Source: Anaerolineaceae bacterium (GTDB taxonomy: Bacteria > Chloroflexota > Anaerolineae > Aggregatilineales > Phototrophicaceae). From it: a DNA stretch of 64,000 bases. This document shows, one piece after another, positions 34,637 through 43,729 of this stretch; position 1 is the stretch's first letter, and each line of letters begins with the position of its first letter. The stretch lies in assembly GCA_002699585.1 (NCBI GenBank), contig PABP01000038.1, positions 248,001 through 312,000 of the forward strand. Direction: 5' to 3'. A model generated the notes under the pieces. That model was given only the letters and a program-made list of their open reading frames with translations, did no database searches and was not told where the DNA came from. The position numbers and the translations under genes are program-made.

Positions 34637-35038
34637 TTAGACGCGGCGTTTCTTTGGCGGGCGAACACCGTTGTGCGGTACAGGCGTCACATCTGTAATC
34701 GAGCGCACCTTAAGCCCACTACCCTGTATCGATCGAATGGCGGCTTCGCGGCCAGGACCAGGGCCTTTCACAAACACGTCAACTTCTTTCATGCCGTGTT
34801 GTTTGGCTGTTTCCGAGGCTGTTTCAGCAGCGAGACGTGCGGCATAGGGCGTGCTCTTGCGGCTGCCCTTAAAGCCGGATGTACCAGCGCTTGCCCAGGT
34901 AATGACGTTACCGGACTGGTCCGTCATTGAGATAATTGTGTTATTGAATGTTGCGTAGATGTGCGCCTGCCCGTAAGGAATATTCTTATAGACCTTTTTG
35001 GCGGGACGACGACCACCTTCTTTTCTTGTTCTGGCCAT
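34637..35038 (-). CDS. rpsK: 30S ribosomal protein S11
   Basis: 133 aa. Conserved [39 protein letters not shown], and the C-terminal [18 protein letters not shown]. The gap before it from rpsM is 213 bp, large for this cluster. Confidence 0.97.
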   Translation of the reverse strand: MARTRKEGGRRPAKKVYKNIPYGQAHIYATFNNTIISMTDQSGNVITWASAGTSGFKGSRKSTPYAARLAAETASETAKQHGMKEVDVFVKGPGPGREAAIRSIQGSGLKVRSITDVTPVPHNGVRPPKKRRV

Positions 35039-35251
35039 CCTACCTCTCCAGCTTCTAGTTTACGTGCCTGGAATGACGTGAAAGCGCGCCCAGCTACTAT
35101 TTTGAACCAGGCGCCTCACACTATAAAGTCTGTATGTTGCACATCGACACTGCGCCATACATAGATGCGCACGATAGCTTGCCGATGTACGCTTTAGGCT
35201 GACAATGCCCCTACAGGAGTTCCCCCTAAAGGCGATACCAACCAGATGAGC

Positions 35252-35638
35252 TTATTTCTTGCCCGCACCACGCCGACGGCCACGACCTGGAACCGTCTTC
35301 TTGACGCCGCGGCGCGTACGTGCGTTGGTACGTGTACGCTGGCCACGGGCCGGCAAATTACGACGATGGCGCAAACCACGATAAGCGCCAATTTCCATCA
35401 GGCGCTTGATGTTAAGCTGAACCTGACGACGCAGGTCACCTTCTGTAGTGATACCGCCGATCATCTCGCGGATACCCTGTAACTCAGATTCCGACAGATC
35501 ACGCACACGGGTCGTGGGATCAACGCCAGTCTGGTCCAGAATATTCTTGCTGGTTGTGCGACCAATACCATAGATATAGGTCAGCGCAATCTCAACCTGT
35601 TTATCACGAGGCAGATCGACACCTTCAATACGAGCCAC
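35252..35638 (-). CDS. rpsM: 30S ribosomal protein S13
   Basis: 128 aa. Starts [20 protein letters not shown] with [15 protein letters not shown] basic tail ending [11 protein letters not shown] contacts tRNA. Follows rpmJ by 35 bp. Confidence 0.97.
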   Translation of the reverse strand: MARIEGVDLPRDKQVEIALTYIYGIGRTTSKNILDQTGVDPTTRVRDLSESELQGIREMIGGITTEGDLRRQVQLNIKRLMEIGAYRGLRHRRNLPARGQRTRTNARTRRGVKKTVPGRGRRRGAGKK

Positions 35639-35673
35639 GTTATATCCTCCTTATTCGCCAGCCTGTAGCAGGA

Positions 35674-35790
35674 CTAACCCTGCACCTGCTTGTGCTTGGG
35701 ATACTTGGAGCAGATAATCATGACCCGCCCCTTGCGCTTGATTACACGGCAAGCCGAGCAACGGCGCTTAATCGATGTAGATACTTTCAT
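35674..35790 (-). CDS. rpmJ: 50S ribosomal protein L36
   Basis: 38 aa. Minus-strand frame from ATG 35788-35790 to TAG 35674-35676: [16 protein letters not shown] at the start and YPKHKQVQG at the end. The zinc ligands are Cys11, Cys14, Cys27 and His33. Leads the alpha operon, with a predicted promoter at 35828-35856. infA, its usual upstream partner, is not here. Confidence 0.95.
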   Translation of the reverse strand: MKVSTSIKRRCSACRVIKRKGRVMIICSKYPKHKQVQG

Positions 35791-35827
35791 AGTCTCAGCT
35801 TCAATCTATGCCTGTAGCGAATACGAC

Positions 35828-35856
35828 ATGCTAGCAAATATACATAAATCTGTCTA
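35828..35856 (-). promoter_or_regulatory. Predicted promoter for the rpmJ-rpsM-rpsK-rpoA operon
   Basis: On the minus strand TAGACA (35851-35856), exactly 17 nt, then TAGCAT (35828-35833) preceded by TGC. The start codon is about 38 nt past the -10. It lies between the S33 hydrolase and rpmJ. Confidence 0.5.
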
Positions 35857-35967
35857 CGGTGATTTTGTGCAAACTACCATTACGAGGGCACAAAAAAATG
35901 AACGGCAACACCCAGCCGCGCCCATAAAGATAACAGATTTGGTAACCGCTGTGTAGGGTAAATTGCC

Positions 35968-37425
35968 CTATCCAGGCAGCGACCAGGTCAGTTTTTGCCC
36001 AGCGCAGGTGGTATCGAGCGGTGCAAGCGGGTCTCGCAGGAAGCGCATGGTAATGGCGGTCGCACAATCCAGGCGATTAATCATGCCATGTGCGCCACTT
36101 TCAAAAAATACGTACTGGCTGTTGGGCAAAGTTTCCGCAGCGGATTGTGCCCACTCCGGCGGCGTAATCGGGTCAAAGCGTCCACTTAATAACAAAACCG
36201 GCATGTCACTGACGATCGGCTGATGCGCGTCGAGATTAGCAGGAGGCACGTCCCACTCAATGCAGGAGGCAAACTGCCCGCGCAAGCTATGACGCAGCGG
36301 TTCTGCAACTTCAACTCGTACCTGGCCATCACCGCGCAAGATACTCTCAATATGATCCGAAGGGATTTCTTCCTGGCACTGGATGCTCATATAGAGGCCG
36401 TCGCTCAGTGGAATATAAGCCCCGGTAGGCAAATCCTCTGAGTAGCCGAAATAGGCATCAAAGACGCTGTAGTCGCCTTCAATGAGCTGTGACAGTGTCG
36501 CTGGCAGCGAGGGGATGCCCTGGGTGTCGTAAAGCCACTGAATCAGCATATCTATCAACACGGCATCATCAAAGTAAAAACTCTGGCCTGTGAATGGGAT
36601 TTCGTATGCGGCGGGACTGTTGTTGAGCCGTGCCAACCAGATATAGAAATCATCTTCCAGGTCCGGGAAAGCTGCCTGACAGGCGGCATCTTCATAGCAA
36701 GCAGCGAACAAGGCATCAATCGAGCGTTGGGCCGCAGGCAGGCGGCCATCATACACGCTGGCTTGCACCGGATACACAGAATCCAGCACCAGCGCACGGA
36801 TCGTCTCTGGATAGTCGCGCATGACAGCCGACCCCAGGCGCGTGCCATAAGATATGCCAATGAGGTTCACAGGTGGCAGCCCCATCTGGACGACCAGATC
36901 ATGGATGTCAGCGGCATTTTCGCGGGTATTATAAGCAGCCAGTTCCACACCCGCCGAGCGCAAGCGCTCCGCACAGGATTTCACTGGCAAATTCACATAC
37001 TGTTGGAACTCCGAGCATAGCAAATTCGGTGTTGTTAGGGCCGTGCCGCGCTGTTCAATGAGGATAATGTCGTGGAACAAGCGCAAAGGCGATGTCCGCC
37101 AGAAATCCAGTTCAGCAATGGCGCTACCCCCTGGCCCACCCGATAAATAAACAATTGGGGCCTGATCGGTCGCACCAGAAGCCTTTAGAGTCAGGACAGG
37201 CAGTCGGATCGTGCGACCATCGAATGTCTGTCGGTTCTGCGGCACAGTCAGCACGCCACATTCATACGTCTCGCCTGCTGTTTCTGCACTCATATCAAAT
37301 AGACTGACCTCTTCAGGACAATCAGCGGACCGATACGAGGACTGTTGAGCAGCGATTGTGCTGATGCCTAAGACATAACACCAACACAGCAATATTAAGA
37401 CACGAACGCTAAATACTCTGGTCAT
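35968..37425 (-). CDS. Exported alpha/beta hydrolase, S33/TAP-like peptidase
   Basis: 485 aa. An N-terminal signal peptide (VFSVRVLILLCWCYVLGIST) precedes an alpha/beta hydrolase with a TAP-like C-terminal region. Features are the oxyanion VYLSGGPGGSAIAEL, the nucleophile elbow GISYGTRLG, the acid in LLLSGRFDPITPPEWA, and the catalytic His in SGAHGMINR. Resembles tripeptidyl/prolyl aminopeptidases acting outside the membrane. It starts inside the map stop codon (ATGA overlap), so it is translationally coupled to methionine aminopeptidase, deep in a ribosomal protein cluster. That location is unusual. Six Cys pairs suggest disulfides. Confidence 0.88.
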   Translation of the reverse strand: MTRVFSVRVLILLCWCYVLGISTIAAQQSSYRSADCPEEVSLFDMSAETAGETYECGVLTVPQNRQTFDGRTIRLPVLTLKASGATDQAPIVYLSGGPGGSAIAELDFWRTSPLRLFHDIILIEQRGTALTTPNLLCSEFQQYVNLPVKSCAERLRSAGVELAAYNTRENAADIHDLVVQMGLPPVNLIGISYGTRLGSAVMRDYPETIRALVLDSVYPVQASVYDGRLPAAQRSIDALFAACYEDAACQAAFPDLEDDFYIWLARLNNSPAAYEIPFTGQSFYFDDAVLIDMLIQWLYDTQGIPSLPATLSQLIEGDYSVFDAYFGYSEDLPTGAYIPLSDGLYMSIQCQEEIPSDHIESILRGDGQVRVEVAEPLRHSLRGQFASCIEWDVPPANLDAHQPIVSDMPVLLLSGRFDPITPPEWAQSAAETLPNSQYVFFESGAHGMINRLDCATAITMRFLRDPLAPLDTTCAGQKLTWSLPG

Positions 37426-38228
37426 GGTAGGGTCAGTATCATCGGCTCGCCTTCGGTGACGGCAATGGTATGCTCGGTATGCGCATTGAGCGACCCATCT
37501 CTAGTGACGACGGTCCAGCCGTCGTCCAGTTCCATCAGGTCATTGCGTCCCATGATAAGCATGGGTTCGATAGCGAAGGTCATACCGGGCTGCAGTTCGT
37601 AGTCTACAGGTCCGCGCATATTGGGTTTGAGGCGGCGCGGCCACCAGTTCGGCACCTGGGGAGCCTCGTGCATGGCCTTGCCGACACCATGCCCAGTATA
37701 TTCCGAGGCGACGCTGTAGCCGTGTTGGGCGGCATATTTGCTGGTCAGGCGGGCGATGTCACTGATGTGATTGCCCGGTACACACAGCTTAATCGCTTCC
37801 GCCAGGGTTTCTTCCGTGACGCGCAGCAAGCGCTCCACCATTGGCGACACCTCGCCCACGCCAGCCGTATAGGCCGCATCACCGACATAACCTTTATGGA
37901 AACAGGCGACATCAATACCGACGATGTCACCCTCTTCCAGAATGCGATCTTCACGCGGAATGCCATGCACCAACTCGTTATTGACTGACGCCGTGATCGT
38001 CGCCGGGAACGGCGGGTGGTTGCCGGGTGCATAGTCCAGAAAAGCGGGGATGGCCCCATGATCGCGAATGATTGTTTCCGCAATGGTATCCAGCTCTTTT
38101 GTGGAGACACCAGGGCGCAGCGCGGCACGGGTCGTCGCCAGCACTTCCGCGACGATCTGTCCGGCTTCGCGCATGATGGCGATCTCTTCCGGCGTTTTTA
38201 AAATGATTTCTGGTGCTTGGCTTGGCAT
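37422..38228 (-). CDS. map: Methionine aminopeptidase, type I
   Basis: 268 aa. Removes the initiator Met. The five metal ligands are in place: Asp in GIDVACFHKGYVGDAA, Asp in the same block, His in GHGVGKAMHEAP, Glu in FAIEPMLI, and Glu in TEHTIAVTEGEP. AGGA 7 nt upstream supports the ATG. Follows adk by 45 bp, the conserved adk-map order. Confidence 0.96.
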   Translation of the reverse strand: MPSQAPEIILKTPEEIAIMREAGQIVAEVLATTRAALRPGVSTKELDTIAETIIRDHGAIPAFLDYAPGNHPPFPATITASVNNELVHGIPREDRILEEGDIVGIDVACFHKGYVGDAAYTAGVGEVSPMVERLLRVTEETLAEAIKLCVPGNHISDIARLTSKYAAQHGYSVASEYTGHGVGKAMHEAPQVPNWWPRRLKPNMRGPVDYELQPGMTFAIEPMLIMGRNDLMELDDGWTVVTRDGSLNAHTEHTIAVTEGEPMILTLP

Positions 38229-38273
38229 TCCTAACTTCCTGATGTCTATTTCCGTGATGTTTCTTAAGCGCTG

Positions 38274-38975
38274 TTATTTAACAGCGTCGATGATGGATTC
38301 AATATCAGATCGTACGGCTTCAATCGATTGGTCGGCATTAACGCGCTGGACGATACCCTTGGCATCATAGTATTCGATAAGCGGTTGGGTCGCTTCGATG
38401 TAGGTATCAATGCGCTTGATAACAGCGGCAGCATTGGCATCATCCGGGCGGCGTTGCAGTTCGACGCCATCTTTGAGGGCCACCAATCGCGGCGGGTATG
38501 TCCCGGACGGATCATCATCGTAATGATAGGTGACGCCTTCGTTGTTGTAATAGATGTTGTAAGTCTCATCAGAATCTGACGCTTTGACGCGGCCAAAGGC
38601 ACGCTTAAAGGCCACATAGTGATCAAGTTCGAGCAGCAGCACGGCGTTGACCGTCTCGTCTTTTTTCTCAAGGAAGTTAGCTAAGAACTCCGCCTGCGGG
38701 ATGTTACGCGGGTAGCCATCGAGAATAACACCATCCTGGGCATCTGGCTGTGATAGGCGGTCCGCGACGACTTCGTTGGTTGTGTCATCGTCAATCAGGC
38801 GCCCCTCAGCCATGATTTGCTGGACGCGCTGTGCCAGTTCATCTTCACGGGTCCGCATCGCCCGGAAGAGATCGCCCGTCGATACATGTGGTATCTGGTG
38901 GGATTCACTAATTTGGGCCGCTTGCATGCCTTTGCCCGCGCCCTGCACACCCATAAAGATCAGGTACAAACCCAT
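38274..38975 (-). CDS. adk: Adenylate kinase, divergent P-loop and LID
   Basis: 233 aa. Converts ATP plus AMP to 2 ADP. The P-loop is GVQGAGKGMQAAQ, where most bacteria have GKGTQ. The AMP site TGDLFRAMRT and DGYPRNIPQAEFL are present. The LID (about 130-175) is long and acidic (ASDSDETYNIYYNNEG), lacks zinc Cys, and ends RRPDDANAA before a normal C-terminus. GGAGA 7 nt upstream sets the start. A terminator and an 8-bp inverted repeat lie before it, so it may be transcribed apart from secY. Confidence 0.9.
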   Translation of the reverse strand: MGLYLIFMGVQGAGKGMQAAQISESHQIPHVSTGDLFRAMRTREDELAQRVQQIMAEGRLIDDDTTNEVVADRLSQPDAQDGVILDGYPRNIPQAEFLANFLEKKDETVNAVLLLELDHYVAFKRAFGRVKASDSDETYNIYYNNEGVTYHYDDDPSGTYPPRLVALKDGVELQRRPDDANAAAVIKRIDTYIEATQPLIEYYDAKGIVQRVNADQSIEAVRSDIESIIDAVK

Positions 38976-39015
38976 CTGAGATTCTCCGTTTATTTAAAAG
39001 ATACTTGATAAACAG

Positions 39016-39059
39016 GTCCGGTTCACTTTAGTTTGAACATTATTTCACAGAAACCGGAC
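39016..39059. promoter_or_regulatory. 8-bp inverted repeat in the adk upstream region
   Basis: GTCCGGTT (39016-39023) and AACCGGAC (39052-39059), 28-nt spacer. A second short repeat GTTCA/TGAAC lies inside. No clear -35/-10 within it. Could be an operator or an RNA leader hairpin of the adk-map transcript. Confidence 0.4.
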
Positions 39060-39064
39060 TTAAA

Positions 39065-39108
39065 CAAAAAACGAGGACGTACAGTCTGATCTATACGCCT
39101 CGTTTTTG
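39065..39108 (-). terminator. Bidirectional-looking terminator after secY
   Basis: Stem ACGAGG-A-CGTA (39071-39081) / TACGCCTCGT (39094-39103) flanked by A6 and T5 runs. Lies 65 nt past the secY stop, between secY and adk. Confidence 0.75.
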
Positions 39109-39172
39109 TTATTCTGGTTACATTCGTCATGCTATTAAGGCTACATCATCATAGCCAAACTTACCCACTCAC

Positions 39173-40501
39173 CTAGCGCATAAAGCCTTCGTAGTTACGC
39201 ATGACAAGCTGAGCTTCTAGCTGGCGCAGTGTGTCGATGACCACGCCGACAACGATGATGAGACCAGCACCAGACAAAACCATCGCCGGGTTGTTCTGCG
39301 CACTGAGCGATTCCAGCGGGTACAGAATCTGGTTGATGAAGTCCACAATACCGGGAACAATCGCAATCAGGCCGAGGAAGAGCGCACCCACAAAGGTAAT
39401 GCGGCGCGTCGTCCGTACGATGTAGTCTTCGGTCTTTTTACCGGGGCGGATACCGGGGATAAAGCCACCCTGGCGCTGTAATGTTTCCGCCAGACGATAT
39501 TGGCCCACCATGACATCCGCATAGAAGAAGGTGAAAGTCACCGTCATCAGGAAGAATGTGCCCCAGTAAAGCAGCCCCTGCTGGTTACCAAACGCCTGCT
39601 GGATTTCATAACCGAATTGACCAGGCTGCGGGTTAAACAAGCTGACAACCACTGCCGGGAAAACAATAATGGCCTGGGCGAAGATCAGCGGGATCATGCC
39701 GACCGGGTTGACCTTCAGCGGGATGTACTGGCCGCGGCCCATCTGGTACTGCTTGTTACCACGAACGCGCTTACCATACTGCACCGGGATGCGGCGGACG
39801 CCTTCCTGGATGTAGATAATCGCGAAAATGCTGAGCATCAAGATAAGCAAGAACATCACCAGATTGTAGCCGAGACGTTCCGGGTTGCTGGTCAGCAGGT
39901 TAAACAGATTGAGCGGTGCTGTCGCCACGATACCTGCGAAAATGATAATCGAAATACCGTTACCAATACCCTGCTCAGTGATAAGTTCACCTAACCAGAC
40001 AGCAAACATACTACCCGCGACCATCGTTGCCACAACCGAGATGGTCAGCAAGACATCCGTACCGAAGCCCGGAATAATGGCTGCGCCACCCACGCCAGAG
40101 AAAATCGCAATCTGGCCAATGGATTGCAAAACCGCCATCGGGATCGTCAGGTAATAAGTGTAGCGCTGGAGTTTTTCCTGGCCACCCGGCTCACGCTGGA
40201 GTGCTTCTAGCGCGGGGATGACAGGCGTCAACAGGTTGAAAATAATGGATGCGGTAATGTAAGGATACACGCCGTTCGCCAACACGCTGAAGTTGGAAAC
40301 CGCACCACCGGACAGCAGGTTCAAAACACCGACGAAACCACCCGCAACGTCGCTTTCCAGCACGCTGTTAAGAGCGGTCTTGTCCACGCCAACCACCGGG
40401 ATGTGGGTGGCAAATTGGTAAACCACCAGTATGAAGAATGTAAATAGTAGCTTGTTTCGCACTTCCGGTACGCGGAAGGCGTTACGCAGGGCTTGCAGCA
40501 T
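39173..40501 (-). CDS. secY: Protein translocase subunit SecY
   Basis: 442 aa with ten transmembrane helices; channel of the Sec translocon. Signatures: GVYPYITASIIFNLLTPVIP (helix 2/3), and the second signature RITFVGALFLGLIAIVPGIV near the C-terminus. AAGGA 7 nt upstream decides the ATG. Terminators lie on both sides, so it is likely a separate unit between rplO and adk. Confidence 0.97.
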   Translation of the reverse strand: MLQALRNAFRVPEVRNKLLFTFFILVVYQFATHIPVVGVDKTALNSVLESDVAGGFVGVLNLLSGGAVSNFSVLANGVYPYITASIIFNLLTPVIPALEALQREPGGQEKLQRYTYYLTIPMAVLQSIGQIAIFSGVGGAAIIPGFGTDVLLTISVVATMVAGSMFAVWLGELITEQGIGNGISIIIFAGIVATAPLNLFNLLTSNPERLGYNLVMFLLILMLSIFAIIYIQEGVRRIPVQYGKRVRGNKQYQMGRGQYIPLKVNPVGMIPLIFAQAIIVFPAVVVSLFNPQPGQFGYEIQQAFGNQQGLLYWGTFFLMTVTFTFFYADVMVGQYRLAETLQRQGGFIPGIRPGKKTEDYIVRTTRRITFVGALFLGLIAIVPGIVDFINQILYPLESLSAQNNPAMVLSGAGLIIVVGVVIDTLRQLEAQLVMRNYEGFMR

Positions 40502-40605
40502 GACGCAGTCCTTATCTCATGAACGACATCTGAAGAACGATATTTGCGCAAAAACAGATTTTCGCTTATTTCGCTCATCTATTCAGATTGTTTTTTCAAA
40601 TTGCT

Positions 40606-40635
40606 GATGGGCATCGGCCACTGCGATGGCCCCAT
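40606..40635 (-). promoter_or_regulatory. Hairpin in the secY leader
   Basis: GGCCA (40617-ish) / TGGCC inner stem with outer ATGG/CCAT arms, about 105 nt before the secY start. No U tract. Possibly a leader structure. Confidence 0.3.
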
Positions 40636-40669
40636 GCATCAACCAGCCATTGAGTGATACCACATTTTG

Positions 40670-40710
40670 GAGAAAACGAAAACGGACAATGGAGTGTCCT
40701 GCCATTGCCC
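40670..40710 (-). terminator. Terminator after rplO
   Basis: Stem GGACAATGG (40684-40692) / CCATTGCCC (40702-40710), 9 bp with one wobble, 8 nt past the rplO stop. On the minus strand it is followed by GTTTTCGTTTTC. Confidence 0.65.
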
Positions 40711-40717
40711 GCTGACG

Positions 40718-41242
40718 CTAACCCTGGTCTTGAAGCTTGGCCAGGTCTTCTTTACGCAGCTTTTTGACCGTCGCATGTGCCCCGGTCAGCAGCAGTTCAA
40801 GCTTTTCCGTGCTACCACCGGCTTTTTCGATTTTATCAATCGCGCTCTTGGTGAAGCGATGGGCCTGAACAGTCAGCTTCTTATCAATATCGCCGTTGCC
40901 CAGGATGACCACCGGCTCTTCTGATTTGCGAACGAGACCGACAGCCGCCAAAGATTCTGGCGTGACGGTTGCACCGTCTTCAAATCGCTCATTGATGGCT
41001 TCAACATTGACTTCCTGATAATCGATACGGAAGATGTTGGTGAAACCACGCTTGAACGGCAGACGGCGTACGAGCGGCAACTGGCCGCCTTCGAAGTAGG
41101 CACGCTTGCCGCGACGACCGCGTGCACCCTGGCCTTTTGTACCACGACCAGCCGTTTTACCTTTGCCAGCCGCTATACCGCGCCCAACACGCGACTTTTT
41201 GCGCGTAGAACCGGCAGCAGGCTTGAGATCATGCAGCTTCAT
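40718..41242 (-). CDS. rplO: 50S ribosomal protein L15
   Basis: 174 aa from ATG 41242; the frame extends to 41266. [20 protein letters not shown] and [23 protein letters not shown] are the conserved glycine/arginine-rich N-terminus. Longer than the usual 145-150 aa, with an extended Lys-rich C-terminus. End of the spc-type run, followed by a terminator. Confidence 0.96.
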   Translation of the reverse strand: MKLHDLKPAAGSTRKKSRVGRGIAAGKGKTAGRGTKGQGARGRRGKRAYFEGGQLPLVRRLPFKRGFTNIFRIDYQEVNVEAINERFEDGATVTPESLAAVGLVRKSEEPVVILGNGDIDKKLTVQAHRFTKSAIDKIEKAGGSTEKLELLLTGAHATVKKLRKEDLAKLQDQG

Positions 41243-41342
41243 AGTGTTCGGCAGTCTGATCCACACCCTATAAGGGGTGCTTGATCAATGCCTGACTCCT
41301 TTCCTGATGCTAAACGCCAGAAGGTGCTAGGCACCCTGACGT

Positions 41343-41540
41343 CTATTCGCTTACGGGTTCGACCGTCAAAAGGTGGCTGACTTTGTTAATCATGCCACGC
41401 ATAACGGGCGTGTCTGTTACGACAACGCTGCTGTTAAGCTTGCGGAGTCCCAGTGCTTCAACGGTCTTCTTTTGCTGAACATTGTAACCGATGGCGCTCT
41501 TAATCAGGGTTACCTTCAGCTTTGCTGTTTCTTTAGCCAT
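41343..41540 (-). CDS. rpmD: 50S ribosomal protein L30
   Basis: 65 aa. [20 protein letters not shown] and the following [14 protein letters not shown] are standard. Three base pairs after rpsE. The C-terminus ends TVEPVSE. Confidence 0.95.
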   Translation of the reverse strand: MAKETAKLKVTLIKSAIGYNVQQKKTVEALGLRKLNSSVVVTDTPVMRGMINKVSHLLTVEPVSE

Positions 41541-41543
41541 GGT

Positions 41544-42107
41544 TTACTCCTTGTCGCCAAGTCCCCGGCGCTGCCATACGGGCATGACCTCTACAACAGG
41601 CTTGCCACGCATGTCTGCCAATAATTCCGGGCTTTTGAGTTGGCTCAAAGCTTCGATGGTCGCCATCGCGACGTTGAGCAAGTTGGCGCTACCCTGGCTT
41701 TTGGACAGGATGTTACGCACACCTGCGACTTCCAGGACAGCACGCACACCACCACCTGCGATCACACCGGTACCAGGGGCAGCCGGCTTCAGCAGGACGC
41801 GAGCACCACCATGTATACCCGTAACGGTATAGGGAATGGTTGTGTCTGCCAAAGAGACACGTTTGATGTTCGCACGGGCTTTTTCGTTCGCCTTGCGGAT
41901 GCTATCGGGCACAGCGCGGGCTTTACCAACGCCGATGCCGATGCGTCCCTTACCATCGCCGACCACGACAACGGTACGGAAGGCGAAACGACGACCGCCC
42001 TTGATTACTTTAGCAACGCGTCGAATATCGACTACGCGCTCATCAAGTTCTTCGCGATCATCATCACGACGCCTGTCGCGACGACGACCTCCACGATTAT
42101 CTGCCAT
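41544..42107 (-). CDS. rpsE: 30S ribosomal protein S5
   Basis: 187 aa. An Arg/Asp-rich N-terminus (about 1-25) precedes VVDIRRVAKVIKGGRRFAFR. The double-stranded RNA binding core continues with VGKARAVPDSIRKANEKA and GTGVIAGGGVRAVLEVAGV. Between rplR and rpmD, the conserved order. Confidence 0.97.
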   Translation of the reverse strand: MADNRGGRRRDRRRDDDREELDERVVDIRRVAKVIKGGRRFAFRTVVVVGDGKGRIGIGVGKARAVPDSIRKANEKARANIKRVSLADTTIPYTVTGIHGGARVLLKPAAPGTGVIAGGGVRAVLEVAGVRNILSKSQGSANLLNVAMATIEALSQLKSPELLADMRGKPVVEVMPVWQRRGLGDKE

Positions 42108-42123
42108 ACGTTTGTCTCCCGTC

Positions 42124-42498
42124 TTAGAACTTCAAGCCTGCTTCACGGGCACCTTCGGCAACCGCAGCAACGCGTCCATGATACTTAAAACCACCCCGGT
42201 CGAAGACGATTTCTTCAATACCGGCATTCTTAGCACGCTCCGCCACGACCTGCCCTACCACGCGAGATGCTTCCGTCTTGGTTTTGCCGACGACCTTCGA
42301 AGCGACTTCGCTATCGATGGTGGAAGCCGAAACAAGTGTTTGGCCCTTATCGTCGTCAATGACCTGCACGAAGATGTTCTTCGTGCTACGGAAGATCGCC
42401 ATACGTGGGCGGGCTGCCGTCCCATGTGCTTTTGCACGTACACGGCGCTGGCGGCGGTGGCGAGCTTGATATTTACTACGACCTTTAATATCAGCCAT
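42124..42498 (-). CDS. rplR: 50S ribosomal protein L18
   Basis: 124 aa. [20 protein letters not shown] then [20 protein letters not shown]; 5S rRNA-binding domain ends [19 protein letters not shown]. 12 bp after rplF. Confidence 0.97.
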   Translation of the reverse strand: MADIKGRSKYQARHRRQRRVRAKAHGTAARPRMAIFRSTKNIFVQVIDDDKGQTLVSASTIDSEVASKVVGKTKTEASRVVGQVVAERAKNAGIEEIVFDRGGFKYHGRVAAVAEGAREAGLKF

Positions 42499-42510
42499 GT
42501 TGCACTACCT

Positions 42511-43059
42511 TTATTTCTTACCAGCCTTACCAGCTTTACGGATAATAGTCTCGTCGGAGTAGCGAACACCTTTGCCTTTGTAAGGCTCCGGCGGGCGCCA
42601 ACCGCGGATGTTAGCCGCGATCTGGCCGACGACTTGCTTATCGATCCCATCGACAATGACCGTCTGACCACGCGATTCTTTGGGAACATCGAACGAGACG
42701 TTCTCCGGTGGCTCGATAATCACATCGTGAGAATGGCCCAGCTTAAGGCTCAGGTTCTTGCCTTGCATCTGCGCTTGATAGCCGACACCTGTAATGAGCA
42801 GGGTCTTCTGGAAGCCTTCGCTGACGCCAGTGACCATATTGGCCAGCAGCGCGCGCGTCAGGCCGTGCAGCGCTTTGTGATGTTGGAGGTCAGTCGGGCG
42901 CTCGATGATGATGTTGCCATCTTCAACTTTGACCGACATATCCGGGTTAAAGGTGTCGGTGAGTTCACCTTTAGGCCCTTTAACCGTCACCTCGTTCTTC
43001 TTGACTTCAACCTGTACCTTAGCCGGTACGGGAATGGGTTTCTTACCTATACGTGACAT
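42511..43059 (-). CDS. rplF: 50S ribosomal protein L6
   Basis: 182 aa. MSRIGKKPIPVPAKVQVEVK; two-domain L6 fold with GPKGELTDTF and GYQAQMQGKNLSLKLGHSH. The C-terminal signature is AANIRGWRPPEPYKGKGVRY. 13 bp after rpsH. Confidence 0.97.
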   Translation of the reverse strand: MSRIGKKPIPVPAKVQVEVKKNEVTVKGPKGELTDTFNPDMSVKVEDGNIIIERPTDLQHHKALHGLTRALLANMVTGVSEGFQKTLLITGVGYQAQMQGKNLSLKLGHSHDVIIEPPENVSFDVPKESRGQTVIVDGIDKQVVGQIAANIRGWRPPEPYKGKGVRYSDETIIRKAGKAGKK

Positions 43060-43072
43060 AATCCCTTACTCC

Positions 43073-43483
43073 CTACCAGACGTAACACAGCACTTCGCCG
43101 CCAACGCCTTCTTTACGCGCTTGCTGCGCGGTCATGACGCCTTTGGGCGTGGTAACGATTGCGATACCCGTGCCACTGAGCACGATAGGCAGATCGCTAC
43201 GCTTGCGATACACACGACGACCGGGTTTGCTGACACGTTGCAGCTTGGTGATGACCGGGCGGCGCGTGCGGCGCGTGCCGTGATATTTGAGTGTAATATG
43301 GATCATCGGAACAGGTGATTCTTCACCCATATGATAATCCCCGATATAGCCTTCATCCCGCAGGATACGGGCTATTTCCAATTTAATCTTACTGACGGGC
43401 ACAATCACCTCGCGGTGTTTTGCCATCAACGCATTGCGCACGCGCGTCAGCATATCTGCAATCGGATCATTTGTCGTATTCAT
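43073..43483 (-). CDS. rpsH: 30S ribosomal protein S8
   Basis: 136 aa. NDPIADMLTRVRNALMAKHR at the start and VLSGTGIAIVTTPKGVMTAQ near the end, the rRNA-binding S8 signature. 26 bp after the S14 gene. Confidence 0.97.
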   Translation of the reverse strand: MNTTNDPIADMLTRVRNALMAKHREVIVPVSKIKLEIARILRDEGYIGDYHMGEESPVPMIHITLKYHGTRRTRRPVITKLQRVSKPGRRVYRKRSDLPIVLSGTGIAIVTTPKGVMTAQQARKEGVGGEVLCYVW

Positions 43484-43509
43484 CGTGCTCTAGCTCCTGC
43501 ACTACCAGA

Positions 43510-43692
43510 TTACCAGCTCGACTTCACCACGCCAGGGATCTGCCCAGCCAATGCCATCTCGCGGAAGCAGATACGGCACAGACCAAAACGACGAATATAG
43601 CCACGTGGGCGACCACAGCGTTTGCAGCGGTTGCGCACGCGCACGTCATATTTACGGCGTTGTTCACGGTACGGCATACATTTCTTGGCCAT
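43510..43692 (-). CDS. rpsN: 30S ribosomal protein S14, zinc-binding (type Z)
   Basis: 60 aa from ATG 43692; the same frame extends upstream to 43848 but only this short form is conserved. [13 protein letters not shown], then zinc pairs C23xxC26 ([11 protein letters not shown]) and C39xxC42 (LCRICFRE), and the end PGVVKSSW. The compact zinc form is typical of Gram-positive-type and thermophilic lineages. Confidence 0.96.
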   Translation of the reverse strand: MAKKCMPYREQRRKYDVRVRNRCKRCGRPRGYIRRFGLCRICFREMALAGQIPGVVKSSW

Positions 43693-43729
43693 ATGTCTTC
43701 CTTCTCGCTTATCTACTGTTGACTGTGGA

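Noticed and set aside
41836-43056. Plus-strand 406-aa frame across rpsE-rplF
   Set aside because: It is antisense to three well-conserved ribosomal protein genes.
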